From Apus apus (taxonomy: Eukaryota > Chordata > Aves > Apodiformes > Apodidae), in NCBI RefSeq assembly GCF_020740795.1, contig NC_067286.1, positions 16,744,350 through 16,808,349 of the forward strand: DNA of 64,000 nucleotides, given 5' to 3'. Under the pieces are notes generated by a model. That model ran no database searches and was not told the origin of the DNA. It worked only from the letters and a program-made list of their open reading frames with translations. Below, one piece after another: positions 24,101-44,700 of the stretch (within the stretch, counting starts at the first letter, position 1; the number at the start of each line of letters is the position of its first letter). A program made the translations under genes and the position numbers.

Positions 24101-27100
24101 TCAGTAGGTATTCCCAAAATGAGCAGATATTTTAGCACCACTCCGGAGAGACCTGGTTTCACACAAGTTCAAGTGCCCAGAGCTCCTTCAAGTCCCACTG
24201 CACTGTTTCCCAGCAGCAGGATTTCTCCAGCACTGTGAGACAGAGACAGCCTCTCAAGTACCCTCTAACCAGACCTGATGCGAAGGGGAAGTCTGACATG
24301 GAGCTGGCGGTGGGTTTTGGACATTTTTTGGCATCAGACTTAAGTGGGAGCAGCCCCACAACATGCCATCAGGCTGTGGTTCTGCTTGGTGTGCAATGCC
24401 TTATGCCGACCATGTCATAGCCTCTGTGGTAACCCAAGGCTGGGCTGATGCCTGTCCTCAGGCAGGCAGGAGTCTGGGGAAAAAGCACAGCCCGAAATGA
24501 TGCCCTGAGTGATGTACTTTAGGATAAGCTGGAGGAGCAGGTCATCATAGTCTTCCCTGAATGGATCTCCTCCCCTTTTTCTTTTACTTACATTTTTAAA
24601 CCAAACTCTTAATGGTGTGACTGGGGTTTTTTAAATCTAATTTGCTGTTGGAATTCCTGTCTCATAGAAAATTGACATGAAAATACAGTATTTCCCCCCT
24701 TAGGTCTGAGAGTGGTCTTTCCTCAAGCAGTTTGAGATGCCAGACTCTTTCTTGGTGTGTAGAGACTGTGTGTCCTTGTCCTGTTGAGTCAATATGTCTA
24801 GTCACCCACTCGGGTAAACCCATACATGCTTCAGAAGGGCTCCTTCCCTTCTTTCTGAGAAGGAGACATGCAGACATGCTGGTGTTGGTTGGATTTGTCT
24901 TTTTTTAGTATATGAACTTGAGCTCTTCATGATGACATAGCAGTGTCACCTGCCTGATCCAACAACACTGGGGTGGCTGGCACTCCCAGCATCTCTCCTA
25001 ACCTACAGCCTTCTCCTGGGGTCACATCTCCCTGTCTGAGTATTGCCAAGGGTAGTCCTCCTGCAGGATACTCATGCTGTCCCCTGGGCCAGCTAGAGCA
25101 AGCTTGTGTTTCGCTTGGGGCATAGAGTGGTCCTGTAGCAGCTAAAGTGGGACTCTAGTTTCTAAATCCAGCCTAAAACCCACTAGGATATGGAGTTTAT
25201 GCTCCCAAGACCTGGTGATGAGGAGCATGGGCATTTTTTTCAAAATACAGGCTACTGCCTGGCTATGCAATTTTTGGTCCTGGTGCTGCGGTACAGAAGG
25301 CAGAGACTCTGATGCAGAATGAAGGCCCCGTGTGCCAGGTAGAAGATAAGAGCTAATCCCTACTTTGAAAAAAAGCATCATCTACATAAGCTAAATGGAT
25401 GCAGCCACGTCCCATCCCATTTTCTGAGCACAGATCTAAGCACACAGAGAACCTGATGTCCCCACTGGCACATGCTGAACCTCTGTCCCCCAGGATGCCT
25501 TAATATCCTGATCAGCTGTTCTCCAATGTTAAAGAGATGGATTTAGCCCAAAAGGGCTGGCTTGGTCCTGAAAACCAGTCATGCAGCACACCGGTCCTCA
25601 ATAGCTCAGGGGGAGAACAAGTCATCTGCTGCCAAATATTGACGGGAATGCGAGTGCATTGTTCCTGCTGGGGGGACTGTGTGAGCTTTTAATCGTGCTG
25701 TGACTACTGAACGTTACGTCTCAATGGGGCAGTCACAGGCTTGCCCCTGAGAAGCCAAGAGCCAGGATTGTCCACCCCTGCTTTTCCAGCAGGGAACAGA
25801 GCACACCCCAACCCGTGAGCCACCTGCACCTGGCCCCACGTTATCTTGCCCAGCAAATACCCAAATTTACACCAGCCACCCCATTTACTGCACTGTCTCT
25901 GCAGAACTCCATGCACATGACAATTTGATAACTCACTCTATTAAATGTCTCCACTGATGCAAAGAAGATAAAATTTTTCATTATATGTCCCCTTGAGTGG
26001 TAGGGTGCTTGGCCCTGACCCTCAGAGCCGTCTTCATGGGTCTGTTCCTTCTTCAACCAACTGTTTAGGTCTTGGCTTCAAGTCCACTCAGACAAGGATC
26101 TGCCCAAGGAGAGGGAGGATGAGACCCCTTGTTTATGGAGACAACTTCTTCATTTGGTGGCTCAGCACTTTGTTGCTTTGGGAAACTATTTTTACCCACC
26201 ATCAATGACGAATAACATTGTTTTGGGGGGGTGGTGGCTTTTTTTTCTTTTTTTCCGCTCTTTCTTGGATTTATTTTTAGGTTCCTTTGGGAGGGAGAAG
26301 AAGTGGAGTGCAAATTGAAAGCTTAGAGGACAGGAGACAGAGATCAAGGGAGAGCAGGGAGATGGGATTTAGTTCTCTAAACCTCTGGCCACCTTACTGC
26401 TTATGGGGCTTAACAATGCATTGAGGAAATTTATAGGGGGAACAGGAAAGAGCATTCAGGAGGTTATGGGCTTTCTCCTTCAGAGAAATGCAGGGGAAGG
26501 TCATGCTAATATTCTTCCAGAGAGCTGGAGTAGGATTTGAGATTGGGAGACTTTCTCATGGGTCTTACAGCACTTGATTGTGCTACAGCCCACCTATCTT
26601 CAACACAATTACGAGACAACTGCTTTGGGGCAGGAAACATCTTTCACTTCTGCTCATCCAATGCTTAGCAATGCAGGCCTTGATGCCATAGTAATCCAGG
26701 TAATTATTCATGCTCACCCCATCTTTTATTTGAAAGGAAAATGGTCCTAGACCTTATAGTTGAGGGCTTGCATTCATGACCTTAAAAGATTCCCAGAAAA
26801 TAGGCATGTTAAAATAATGCAGAATGCTGAGGGATTTTTATTCCTTGTGTCTTTTTTAAGCTAGTTCCCTAGTTCTGAAGGGTCATAATGAATGGTTTTT
26901 GAACTAGTGATGCTGCATATATGCCATTGTGGTCCACCTTCATAAGCTTCTCAGTGCTCACTTTTAGCATTGAGAAAGATGATGAATTACCAACCCAAAG
27001 ACCCAAAAGTGCTCTGCCAACCATAGGGTCAGCCTGGCACCTGGAGAAGAGAAAAAGCAGCCATCCAACCTCCCTGACCTTTCAATCCTATTCACACCAG

Positions 27101-28839
27101 GGAATGCACCCACCTCTCTTGATCCCACATACCCCTACACCACCCTGCTGCCTCCTCTTACCCTCTCTTGCCTCCTCTTCCCCCCTGTTTGACTTTTTTA
27201 TCTGCTCGCTCTCCATCCCTACTTGTCATTAAGGAGAGGAACAGTCACACCTACGCAACTTTCTCCCGACAAATGCAGGCTCATCCATAGCTCCCACAGC
27301 AGACAGCAATGTGCATCCAAGGGGTTTAATTGCTTCTCCCGAGCCTGGGAAGGATGCTCTGCACAACTGCAAGTTGCCCAGGTTTGCCCAAGACCTCCAG
27401 AAAAGCTGAGGAGAGCTGACCGTGGCTTTGCCTCTCCTGCAAACATCTTAATCCCACAGCAACATCACTCACCCTGGCTCTGCTTCTGCTCCTTAGCAAC
27501 TTCTTGGAGAGAGACCTGGGTCTCGTTACAGACAGCTGTAGCACTAATAAAAATCTCTCTTTACTTTGGCAGGGCCCAACATCACTCTGGCTGTGAGAAA
27601 TCCTAAACCAAAGGGCAACCTGTCCTTTTTTTAACCAGTGCAGGCACCTTCAGACAGATTAAACTGGCCTTCTGCAAACTGGAGCCCCTCCAGCCTGGGA
27701 GCGCTGTGGCTGCATGAGAAATCCCCTTGCATCACACCAACCCACGGGGATGAACACGGGGTGGATGCCACTATGCAGGAGCCAAACCTGCCTGAGAACA
27801 GCTGAGTGAATTACCATACTTATTTCTTAGCTCAGCACTTTGCGGGCAGGCTTAAGGCATTTCCAGAGGATTTCCCTTCCCCTGCAGGTACTGCTTGCAC
27901 AAACTTTTGTTTTACCCAGCCTGTTTTCAGTACTCTGGGATTTCTCTGCTCCCCTTCCCCAGCACCCCAGCCAAACTGGATGCTGCCTCAAAGCCACCTG
28001 CAGTGGGCCAGGCTCTGCCACTGCAAGGTGACATGGCATGTCCTCATGTCCTCACCCTCTCCATGCAACAGCTGTGTCCTCCCAAATGACCTGCAAGCTG
28101 TTCCGATGCAGCACCAGCTGATCTCCAGTATCACATCCCTCAGGGGATGCTACCACGGCACCCCAGAACGGGTTATCATGCAGCTCCCAGGGCTGTTTGC
28201 AATGGGAGACAGCAAGCATTTCTCTGATCCTGTGCCAAGCCTGGGCACAGCCAGATTGTGACATCCCCCCCTCCTCCCCTAAAGTAGACACATGCCCTGC
28301 GTCCTGCTATCGGGGTGCCTGCCCTGGTGTTTGCTCAGTGCTGGCAGGATTTATTGCCCCACATGCAGGATTTATCTCAATTGCATCTACCTCCCACAGC
28401 CAGAGCACTTTTTTCCCCATGGCACTGCATCACTCCCACCTCCCCTCGCCACGCTGCCCCCATCATCCCTAAATGCCCCTGCCATGCTTGCTGGAGGTTT
28501 TTCTCCCAGACCCATGGGAGCAAACCCACAACAACACAGGCTGCAGCAAGACCCCACTGCTAAGGACTCTGTGGGTGATGCTGGGAAGAATGGGGCCGAG
28601 CATCCCTCCGAGTATGCCAGGGAAGCTGCTTGGCCGGATCTGGGAGATGTCCTTCTCAAGCGAGGTTCGTCCAGGATGCTCCAAGCAGGAGGTGACGTCC
28701 CTGTAGCGGGGACACGAGAAGGGACACTAAGGAGCTCTCCTGTGTGAAGCATGTTTGAGGGGAGAAGGGAGGCTGCAGGTTGACCTTCCCAGCCCCTAAC
28801 TCTGCCTCTCGGGCACCCCTAGCCCATGGGTGCCTCCCC

Positions 28840-37254
<8,415 letters not shown>

Positions 37255-37999
37255 AGTGAGGCCAACAGCAGTGGCCGCTGCCAAAATGCCTCTATGCCAG
37301 AAGTGTCTGCAGTTGTTTCTTGTAGCAAGAACTCAAAAATACCCAACGTTCCACCTTGATTGCAAAAAAACCCAACAAACAAACCCAAAACAAAACAACA
37401 AAAGCCAATCAAATACATAAATAGAAATTGAATGAGTTGACCAGCCCAGCTGAGCATACCCTTCCTGCCCCCAAACAGTTTGTGGACTGCTGTAGAAAGG
37501 GTCTTGCTCTCACATGTGCACAGGGAGAAAACCAGACTAAGAAATATTTATATTGTGTCCAACAAGCTGTGTGACATGAGCGTGCAAAGCTGAGAGTGAT
37601 GCGCTCCTGGCAGCAGAAAGCTGAGCTCTGGGGAGCAGCTGGGTTCTGCCAAGCAGGAGGTGCATGTTGTGATGGATGGTGACCACAGCAGGGCTGGCTC
37701 ACAACATATCAGACATGTTCAGACCACCCATCACCCTTGAAGTACAGGGATTTCTTTTTCTTTTCCTCTCTTGAGTTTAATCTACTGGTTCAAATCCCTG
37801 GAGAGCTCAGGGTGCTAGGAAGTTCATGCTAGGGAGCCCCAAAGCCTCCAGAGAAACCCCAAAGCATTAAATGGCAGGTTTCTCCTCAGGATTTCCTGGC
37901 AATGCTGAGAAGGAAGGCACCTTCTGGAGAGCTTGCCTAAGCCCCCTAAACCGAGTGCTACTGTATTTCCGTAAACGGTCAATAAAGATACCTCTAATA
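37255..37999 (+). other. IFITM10: IFITM10 3' UTR
   Basis: About 0.75 kb between the stop codon and the poly(A) signal at 37981. It begins with an A/C-rich stretch (37360-37425) built of CAAA and CCAAAA units. No open frame of note. Confidence 0.7.
37981..37986 (+). terminator. IFITM10: Poly(A) signal of IFITM10
   Basis: Canonical AATAAA, 727 bp after the stop codon and followed within 40 bp by a T/G-richer stretch (GGGTTGATTCC). It is the first canonical hexamer after the coding sequence. Confidence 0.7.
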
Positions 38000-40328
38000 C
38001 CTGATGCTGCTGGGTTGATTCCTTCCTTAGGACGGTTGGGCTCCTGGTCCCTACAGGCTGGCAAGAGAAAAAGCTAATGTCACCAGCAGCTTCTTGGGAG
38101 AGATTTAATGCAGGAGTGAGGGATGCTGCTGTGGGTTGGAACCGCACACAGCCATCAAAGAGGGCTCAGATCCAGATTTAAGAGCTGAGACCTCAGCAAC
38201 TCCTGTGAATGGCTGATCAATTGCAAGCAAGCAAATGCAGCTGAGTGGGCAGGTCCCCCCTCCCCTACTAGGACCACTGTTGAAGACAGGAATAAACCAC
38301 CGCAGTCTGAACCTGCTGCTACCACAGCGCTTCCCAGGGTTATTACAGAGAGAATCTGGAGACACCTCACGTTTGCCACTGATCAAGGTGGGAGCTTAAA
38401 GCCCAACAGTTGCCTGCAGCTGCCTGCAGCACTGCAAATCAACACACCTTGACTTGAAAACACCACAAATTAATGGCAAGACCAGGACTAAAATACAGCT
38501 TTTCAGCTCCTCTGACCCATCATCTCATATGTTGCAGCTGCCTCAGGAATGATGCAACAGCATCCACCTTTGTGCCCACCATGAAAGGAAAAGTGCAGCA
38601 AGAGATGGGGAATGCAGACAGGTCACTGTGGGATGCTTCATCCTCTCTGGAGTGTGTGGTAAAATCAACGTGCTGTCTCTGGGCTGTGCTCAGTGAGGAC
38701 TGTGCCATAGTGAGCCATGGGGACAGACCATGAGGATGCTTCCCTGAAAGCCTCATGAGATGTCACCCCTTCCTACCCAGGTCTCTACATCTTAACCCCA
38801 GCCTGGGCTTCATTTATGGGAGAAGCTATAGACAGAAGGATCTGCATTCCTACCTGTTCCCCAATTTCTGAAGGGCATTTCCATACTAGACCAGATCAGA
38901 GATCTATTAAGTTTCTGCCAACACTGCAGTATATGGTGCCCTAGGAAGTATCTTAGCCATTAACAGGTCTATGGTCACTTATCCAGAGGTGAAGACTCTT
39001 CCCGGCCTCTCTTGATTACTTCTTGCTCCTTTCTCTGAAGCAAGATCTTAGGGGTTGTAGTCATTGGCATTTTCATCCCAACATATCTAGGATCTGTATT
39101 CAGTCCTCGTCCCTGACAGAGGAAGGAGGTGGCATGTCACAATGGCAGTGCCTCCAAAGAAGGTGCAGCCAAAATTATTCACGTTGCAGCCACCCTAAGC
39201 TGTCACCTGATAATTGGAGCAAATTAAAGCCCTCTGGGACTGTGCTAGTTTAGGCAAGACCCTGACTAGTCACCCCAAAGTCCTCTGAGGGTTAGGAGGA
39301 GCTCACAGGTGAGGTTGCATCACCATTTTCTTCCCTTTGTACCTTCACTGACCTCATTTTGTCCATTGCAAATTTGGCTTGATATCCTTCACCATCCAGG
39401 TGCCCATTGTACCTCTCAAGCTTTTCAGCGCAAACACAAGCCTAGTTATCCCCCTGGCTTAGGGGATAACTCACACAGGGTGACCCCCGCTTGCAGTGCC
39501 AGGAGCTCAAAGCCACAGGTTTAGGTCACTGTGGGACCAACGTGTCTGATACCTCTCACAATAACAAGTCTGTTTCTCTCTGTGAGCTGGGACTCCCTGG
39601 AGCCACGTTGCAAGTGCTTTTGCAGTCAGAGAATCCCTGACTCTACGAAGTCTTGCTGGGATGGTGTGGCCATCCCCATCTCTTGTGCCATGCAGGAGAG
39701 AGACACTTTGCTTGACATGCAGGCATGGGGCTGCTCAGATAAACACAGAGCTGGCACAAAATTGGAAGTGACCCAAAGCCAGCCTTTCCTACATTTAACA
39801 AGTGTGACAAATGAGTTACCATCATCCCTTCCCCTGATGGACTGTCTTATCTGTAGGAAAATGGATGCTGGTTTCATGAACCAGGGGGAATATAGAAATG
39901 ACTCTGCAGCATTTTTGTATGCATAAACTGTGAGGGATGGAGAGGGTGGGCTATTATTAGTAACCATCATATTTATTATTTGCTGCCCACATTGTAGGAG
40001 GTGTGAATGCTGAAATTGCTGTGCTGCAGCAGGACAGAGGTCCACTCAGACATGCCTCGGACAAGAACAGGATAGGAAAGGAGGATGCAGTAATGAAGAT
40101 GGGATGATCAACCACAAGCAGATGCTCAGAACCACCACAGTCCTCTCCTCTGCTCCACTTGTAGCTCTGGGCTGGGAGCAGCAAAGCCCCAGTGCTCTCC
40201 CCCTCCTCTCTCTTAGTGTTCCCCCTTTCATTTTAATGGAGCCTCTCCAAACTCATAGCAGTAGGAAAGCACCCCCCCAAAATGAGGAAAATCAGAGGGG
40301 AACATAGATTTCCAAGCTTGCTTAGGGG

Positions 40329-40357
40329 AAAAAAAAAAAAAAAAAAGAAAAAAAAAA
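40329..40357 (+). repeat. Poly(A) tract
   Basis: Eighteen A residues, one G, then ten more A residues. A T-rich tract follows about 250 bp downstream. Confidence 0.9.
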
Positions 40358-40599
40358 GAGTAATTTTTTCATGCAGAGGTCTTCCAAGCACAACAGCAAC
40401 GAGGTGCTTAGCTTTCCTCTCATCTTGCCAGTGCTAGGGAGCCCCAAACTGAGATGGCAAAACTGTATCCCCACATACTGGCAGGCAGGTACAACCCAGA
40501 TTGCACTGATTGTGGTGTTAAGAGAAAAAACTTTTTCATTTTGAGGGAACAAACAAAAGCAAAGCAGCAGCCAAATCCAACAGGTCCTGTAATTCCTTT

Positions 40600-40630
40600 A
40601 TTTTCTTTTTTTTTTTTCTTTTTTTTTTAA
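40600..40630 (+). repeat. Poly(T) tract
   Basis: A T-rich stretch with two runs of ten or more T residues interrupted by C. It could pair with the poly(A) tract at 40.33 kb. Confidence 0.85.
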
Positions 40631-41079
40631 TTTTGCAAGAAAATTCTGGAAGTTCAGGTTTTGCCAAGGCTGACATCCGATGCAGCAGAAGGCAGGCTTT
40701 CGAGAGCTGCTTCTCTGCCTTTTCACTTCTGCCACTCACAACATCACGCCACGCTCTCCGAATCGCACCTTTTTTGGCTGCGAAGCCGCAGTCTCTGTTG
40801 CACTCGGCTGCGGGAAGGGAAACGGAGAGGAGGGGGAGGAAGAGCAACAGCAGAATGCTGCTTGAGAAGCATCTTTGGAGATGGGGAAGAACTGATGGTC
40901 ATGTTGTCATGTAGAGATTTAATTGTATTCCTTCAGGAAACTGAGCTTGACAGCTTGATGAGGATTTCTTTTTGCGTTTTCTTTAGCTCGACGGGAGAAA
41001 TGGGTAAGGAGGGGAGTGACTGTTCACTTTTAGCAGACATCGTGAGATTGCGCCTAAAATATTGCTGCAGGTTTTGTGT

Positions 41080-41500
41080 CCCTGCGGTACCCCTCAGGGT
41101 ACCCGCTGAGGGGTGCGCTTGCCCGGGGAGGAGATGCTGCGGGAAGAGGGCTCCTTCACCCAGCCATGAAATGGCTTCGGGGGAACCCGCACGGCAGCCC
41201 CAGCACCCGGGAGGAGGTCACGGAGGAAGGAGGCGGCTTCCCGAGCAGAGCCGGAGCCGCCTGCGGGGAGCGGTGCTGCGGGCGGCAGGCAGAGGGCCCC
41301 CCGACACCGCCGCACCGCAGCGCCAGCCCGTCCCCGCGGCCGCCGGGGGGGCCAGAAGGCTCCGGGCCCGCTGCCCCTTGCGGGGAGCCGCGGTTCATCC
41401 CCGGCCATCGCCTGCAGCCGACACGCTCCCCACGAGCTCCAGCGCCGGGGAGATGCGAGCACCCGCGCAGGGCAAGCGCTGGCTTGGGCAAGAGGCAGGT
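41080..41500. promoter_or_regulatory. Orphan CpG island, possible promoter and first exon
   Basis: A 0.4 kb CpG-dense block lies midway between IFITM10 and the DUSP8 promoter. Its 3' border is a strong donor (GAGGCAG|GTGAGG, GT at 41499). Long open frames cross it on both strands, as expected from high G+C, and none matches a known family. It could be an upstream non-coding first exon of DUSP8 or of a lncRNA. Its transcription is unproven. Confidence 0.45.
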
Positions 41501-41685
41501 GAGGGGTGAGGGTGGCTCCTGCACCCCAAAACCAGGCAGGAGCAGGTGGGGGCGAGATCACAACCCCGGGTTCCCACAGGGACGTGCCCCTTGGCCGGTC
41601 AGCACCGTGCGTCACACCAGGGCCCGGGCACTGTCACACGTTCCCCCCCAAGCTGGCAGGGAGAGGTGGCCGGGGGCCAAGCAGC

Positions 41686-41718
41686 GCAGGGGCAGGAGGC
41701 AGGAGGCAGGAGGCAGGT
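41686..41718. repeat. (GGCAGGA)n microsatellite
   Basis: About four tandem copies of GGCAGGA just downstream of the orphan CpG island. Confidence 0.85.
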
Positions 41719-44700
41719 CTACGTGCCAGCAAACCCTGCGCACCTGCGCAAGCCTCAGCGCTCACCAGTGGCCCTGCCCCAGCTGCCACGCAGGGCTTGA
41801 TGATGCAACCCCTGCACAAATGCCACTGAGCCGGTTTGCAGACAGTGCTGCATTGAATCCCAGCTGAGGTGAACTGATTTTGGGGTTTGGCTGGTAAACA
41901 TGACCTTGCACCTCCCCTATGTCTAGGGGCTGGCAGTAATAAACATGTCGAGCTGGAGCTAATGCAGGTAATGACCTTCCAGCCCAGCACCAGCATCTAC
42001 TGGTTCCCATGCCAGGGGTGAGCTGCCAGGCATGGAGGTAAAACACAGTGAGTTAGAGCTGAAGCCGCCCTCAGTCTGGATACTCAACAGTCAGAGATGC
42101 AAATAGCAAATCTCTGTTCTGTGGGGTGTGTTAGCCACTAGCCACCAGTGAAATCCAACATTGAGCTGTAGCATCATAACCCTGCTTCCCGAGCCCTCCA
42201 CGGGCCAAGAGGTAGTGTCACGCTGCCAGCAAGTAGCAGCTCTGGCTTCTGTTCTCAGCCATGTACTGATGCTCTGGATGATCTTACCAAAGTACCTTCA
42301 TGTCTGTATTTTCCCCTCCAATATGGTCTCATTGGCTGTTGGATTCTCAGAGGAGGAACTGCAGCCTTGCTTAGAGCCACCAGATCCTGGGCTTGCTTGG
42401 GACCTTGGCACCATGGGCTTCGTGCAACCGGTGCAATTGCAGCAATGCTCAGACATGGTTGGCTGATACAAAGGAAGAGCAGGGTGCTGGTAGACCTGCC
42501 TCTTCCCTCCTTTCCATCCCTGGACGCTGGCAGGTCTATGCAGGATATGTGTGGCAGGTTGGATAGTGAAAAGCACCCAGATCTGCAGGCAGACTATGGC
42601 ACTGTGCAGCCCTGCTGGGGGTAGGAGAGGCAGGCACAGATGGCAGCAGATGCTCTCATCAGTGAAAATGATTGAAGCAAAACACAAAACAAAAAAACCT
42701 AGCAACTGGTGAGCAGCCTAACAAAAAAACAGCACAGGGCTAGGGGAAAAGGGTCTAGATCTGAGAGAACCTTGCAAGGATGCTATCACCATGCTGCCTT
42801 CTGTCCTGGGGTAATGTTTTTTCCTTTCCTAACTCACTTAAGGAAAAGAAAGACCATGCCTTGTACCAGAGCACTGGGCAGTGATTATTTTTCAAGACTC
42901 GGGTATACTGAAATGAAATCACTTAGTGTCTCTCCCCTTCCCCTGTCCCTGTTCTCTCTCTCCTCCCCCTCCCACTGCCTTCAGAGGAGTAAATGTGACC
43001 CCAAATGGCTTCTAGGCACACCAAAGCCACTCACCTACCCTCGCTGCTCAGGGAAAACCCACATGTATGCCAACGTGGCACACTGTTTCAGCACTGGGGG
43101 CAAAGGAGCAGGCATGCTTCCTGCACCTGAGAAGTGTTACTGCAAAGCTCTGCAGGGCTTAGCTGCTGCCACTGGCCTCAGCTCCTCCGGCGTGATCACT
43201 TTGTGCCAGTGCAAAGGTCCTGCTCTTCCGCCCCTCCCATCCCCTGACTTTGACCCATAGTGCCAGTGCTCAGAAACCATGCCCCACATTTGGCACATCT
43301 CCACACTCCTGCCTATCTTTTCTCAGACGTGTCTCGGGTTGAGGGAGCCAGAGTGAATATATTAAATGTAGGATGTTTTTTTTCCCTTTGGCAGGAGTGC
43401 CTTGCACAGCCAGAGCCACAGAATGAATGCCTCTGCAGCATGCGCTGAACTGAATGGCACAGCACGTAGCCCTCCAGCCTGCTACTTCTGCAATTAATTG
43501 CTCGGTGGCTGCTTTTGCAACATGCGCACGCAGCTCTGCACCTGGCAAATGCTGAGCTACACTGTGCACGGTCAGGTATTTCTGTGGGAAAATAGAGACA
43601 GATCCAGGACAGACCCTGTGTGAGAAACACAGCTGCCTGGTGATGCTGCAAGTGCCTTTGGACTACTCAAGCACGTTGATTCTCTTCACTAATGGAGTGA
43701 CACCATTTTGGGCTTTGCAGGAGGAAGGGTCATGCTTGGATTCTCTCTGTATCTGCTGGGCTCCATTTCAGCCATAGGGAGGGGGAGCTGGACACCTGGA
43801 CCCCAGGGAGTACATGGGCAGTAGCTGAAGAGGGTGTGGTATGCACAGTTCACCACAGTCAATATGTTTCTTTACAAAATGGGGCAATACAGAGCCTGGC
43901 AAACACTTTGCTCCAGAACCTTGCAGTGGCCCCTCTCCTGGACATCACAGCCAGTGTGACAGGCATGCTCATGACAGAAAAAAACATGCCTGGTGGAAGT
44001 GGAGCAATGTCAGCACAAGGGCAAACTCTTGTTTCAGCCATCAGCACAGTTTTGAGGTGCCAGTACCCCCTATGGTGGGAAGACAGTGTCCCGTGCCACA
44101 GCCGGCTCGAGGCTGGCTTAGCTGGTGGTGCAAGGAACTGCATCTGAACATCAGCTAAGGTTAAAATAAATTATTCAGCCACTTAAAGTAATTGCAGGTT
44201 GACAAAAGGCCTCTGTTTTTTGATGGATAAGAAAGTTGGTTTGGTAGCAATTTCTTTTTCCTAGTTTTAGGGAAATGGTTCCAATCTTAATCCCTATAGG
44301 ATGCAGGAGGCTTTGCTGCACTCTTCTGCACTTGCCCCATCATGACAAATAGGGAGCCTGGTAAACATTTTAGCAAGAACTATTAAATGTACAAACATAA
44401 CTTTGATTCGACACATATAGCTGGGATGCTATCCATCTTTGGATGTGCCTGGAATCGGGGAAAGGAGAAAAAACAGAGTGGGGCGAATTCTTTTTTAAGC
44501 ACTTTAACTGAAATAAAGCACATCCCCTTAGCAATAAGCAACTTGCTGCATAATTTTTGCTCAGCTTATGGTGGTTGTGATGGGGAGGTGGGAGGCCAGC
44601 CCTGGGGCTGAGACAATAGATTCACATCTGGTAGATGGGAGCTTAGAGTGTGTAAGGCTGCTTTGTTCTGCCTGCCTGACCATAACAGCATTGCCCAGAC

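Larger units (their letters stand above)
22099..28839. other. CTSD 3' UTR and CTSD-IFITM10 intergenic DNA
   Basis: The CTSD transcript must end somewhere in this 6.7 kb. Variant poly(A) hexamers occur near 22863 (AATATA) and 22940 (AGTAAA). The first canonical AATAAA after the stop is at 24095. Apart from a CLEAR palindrome at 22945 and a cysteine-rich open frame on the minus strand near 23.8 kb, I see no gene, transposon or RNA gene. Confidence 0.55.

Noticed and set aside
37780-37800. tRNA-like B box GGTTCAAATCC
   Set aside because: The flanking bases do not form a T-stem, and no A box or cloverleaf precedes it.
40661-41867. Two long + strand open frames (282 and 263 codons) over the orphan CpG island
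   Set aside because: High G+C lowers stop frequency. Frames of 173 and 122 codons also exist on the other strand, and none has a recognisable domain.
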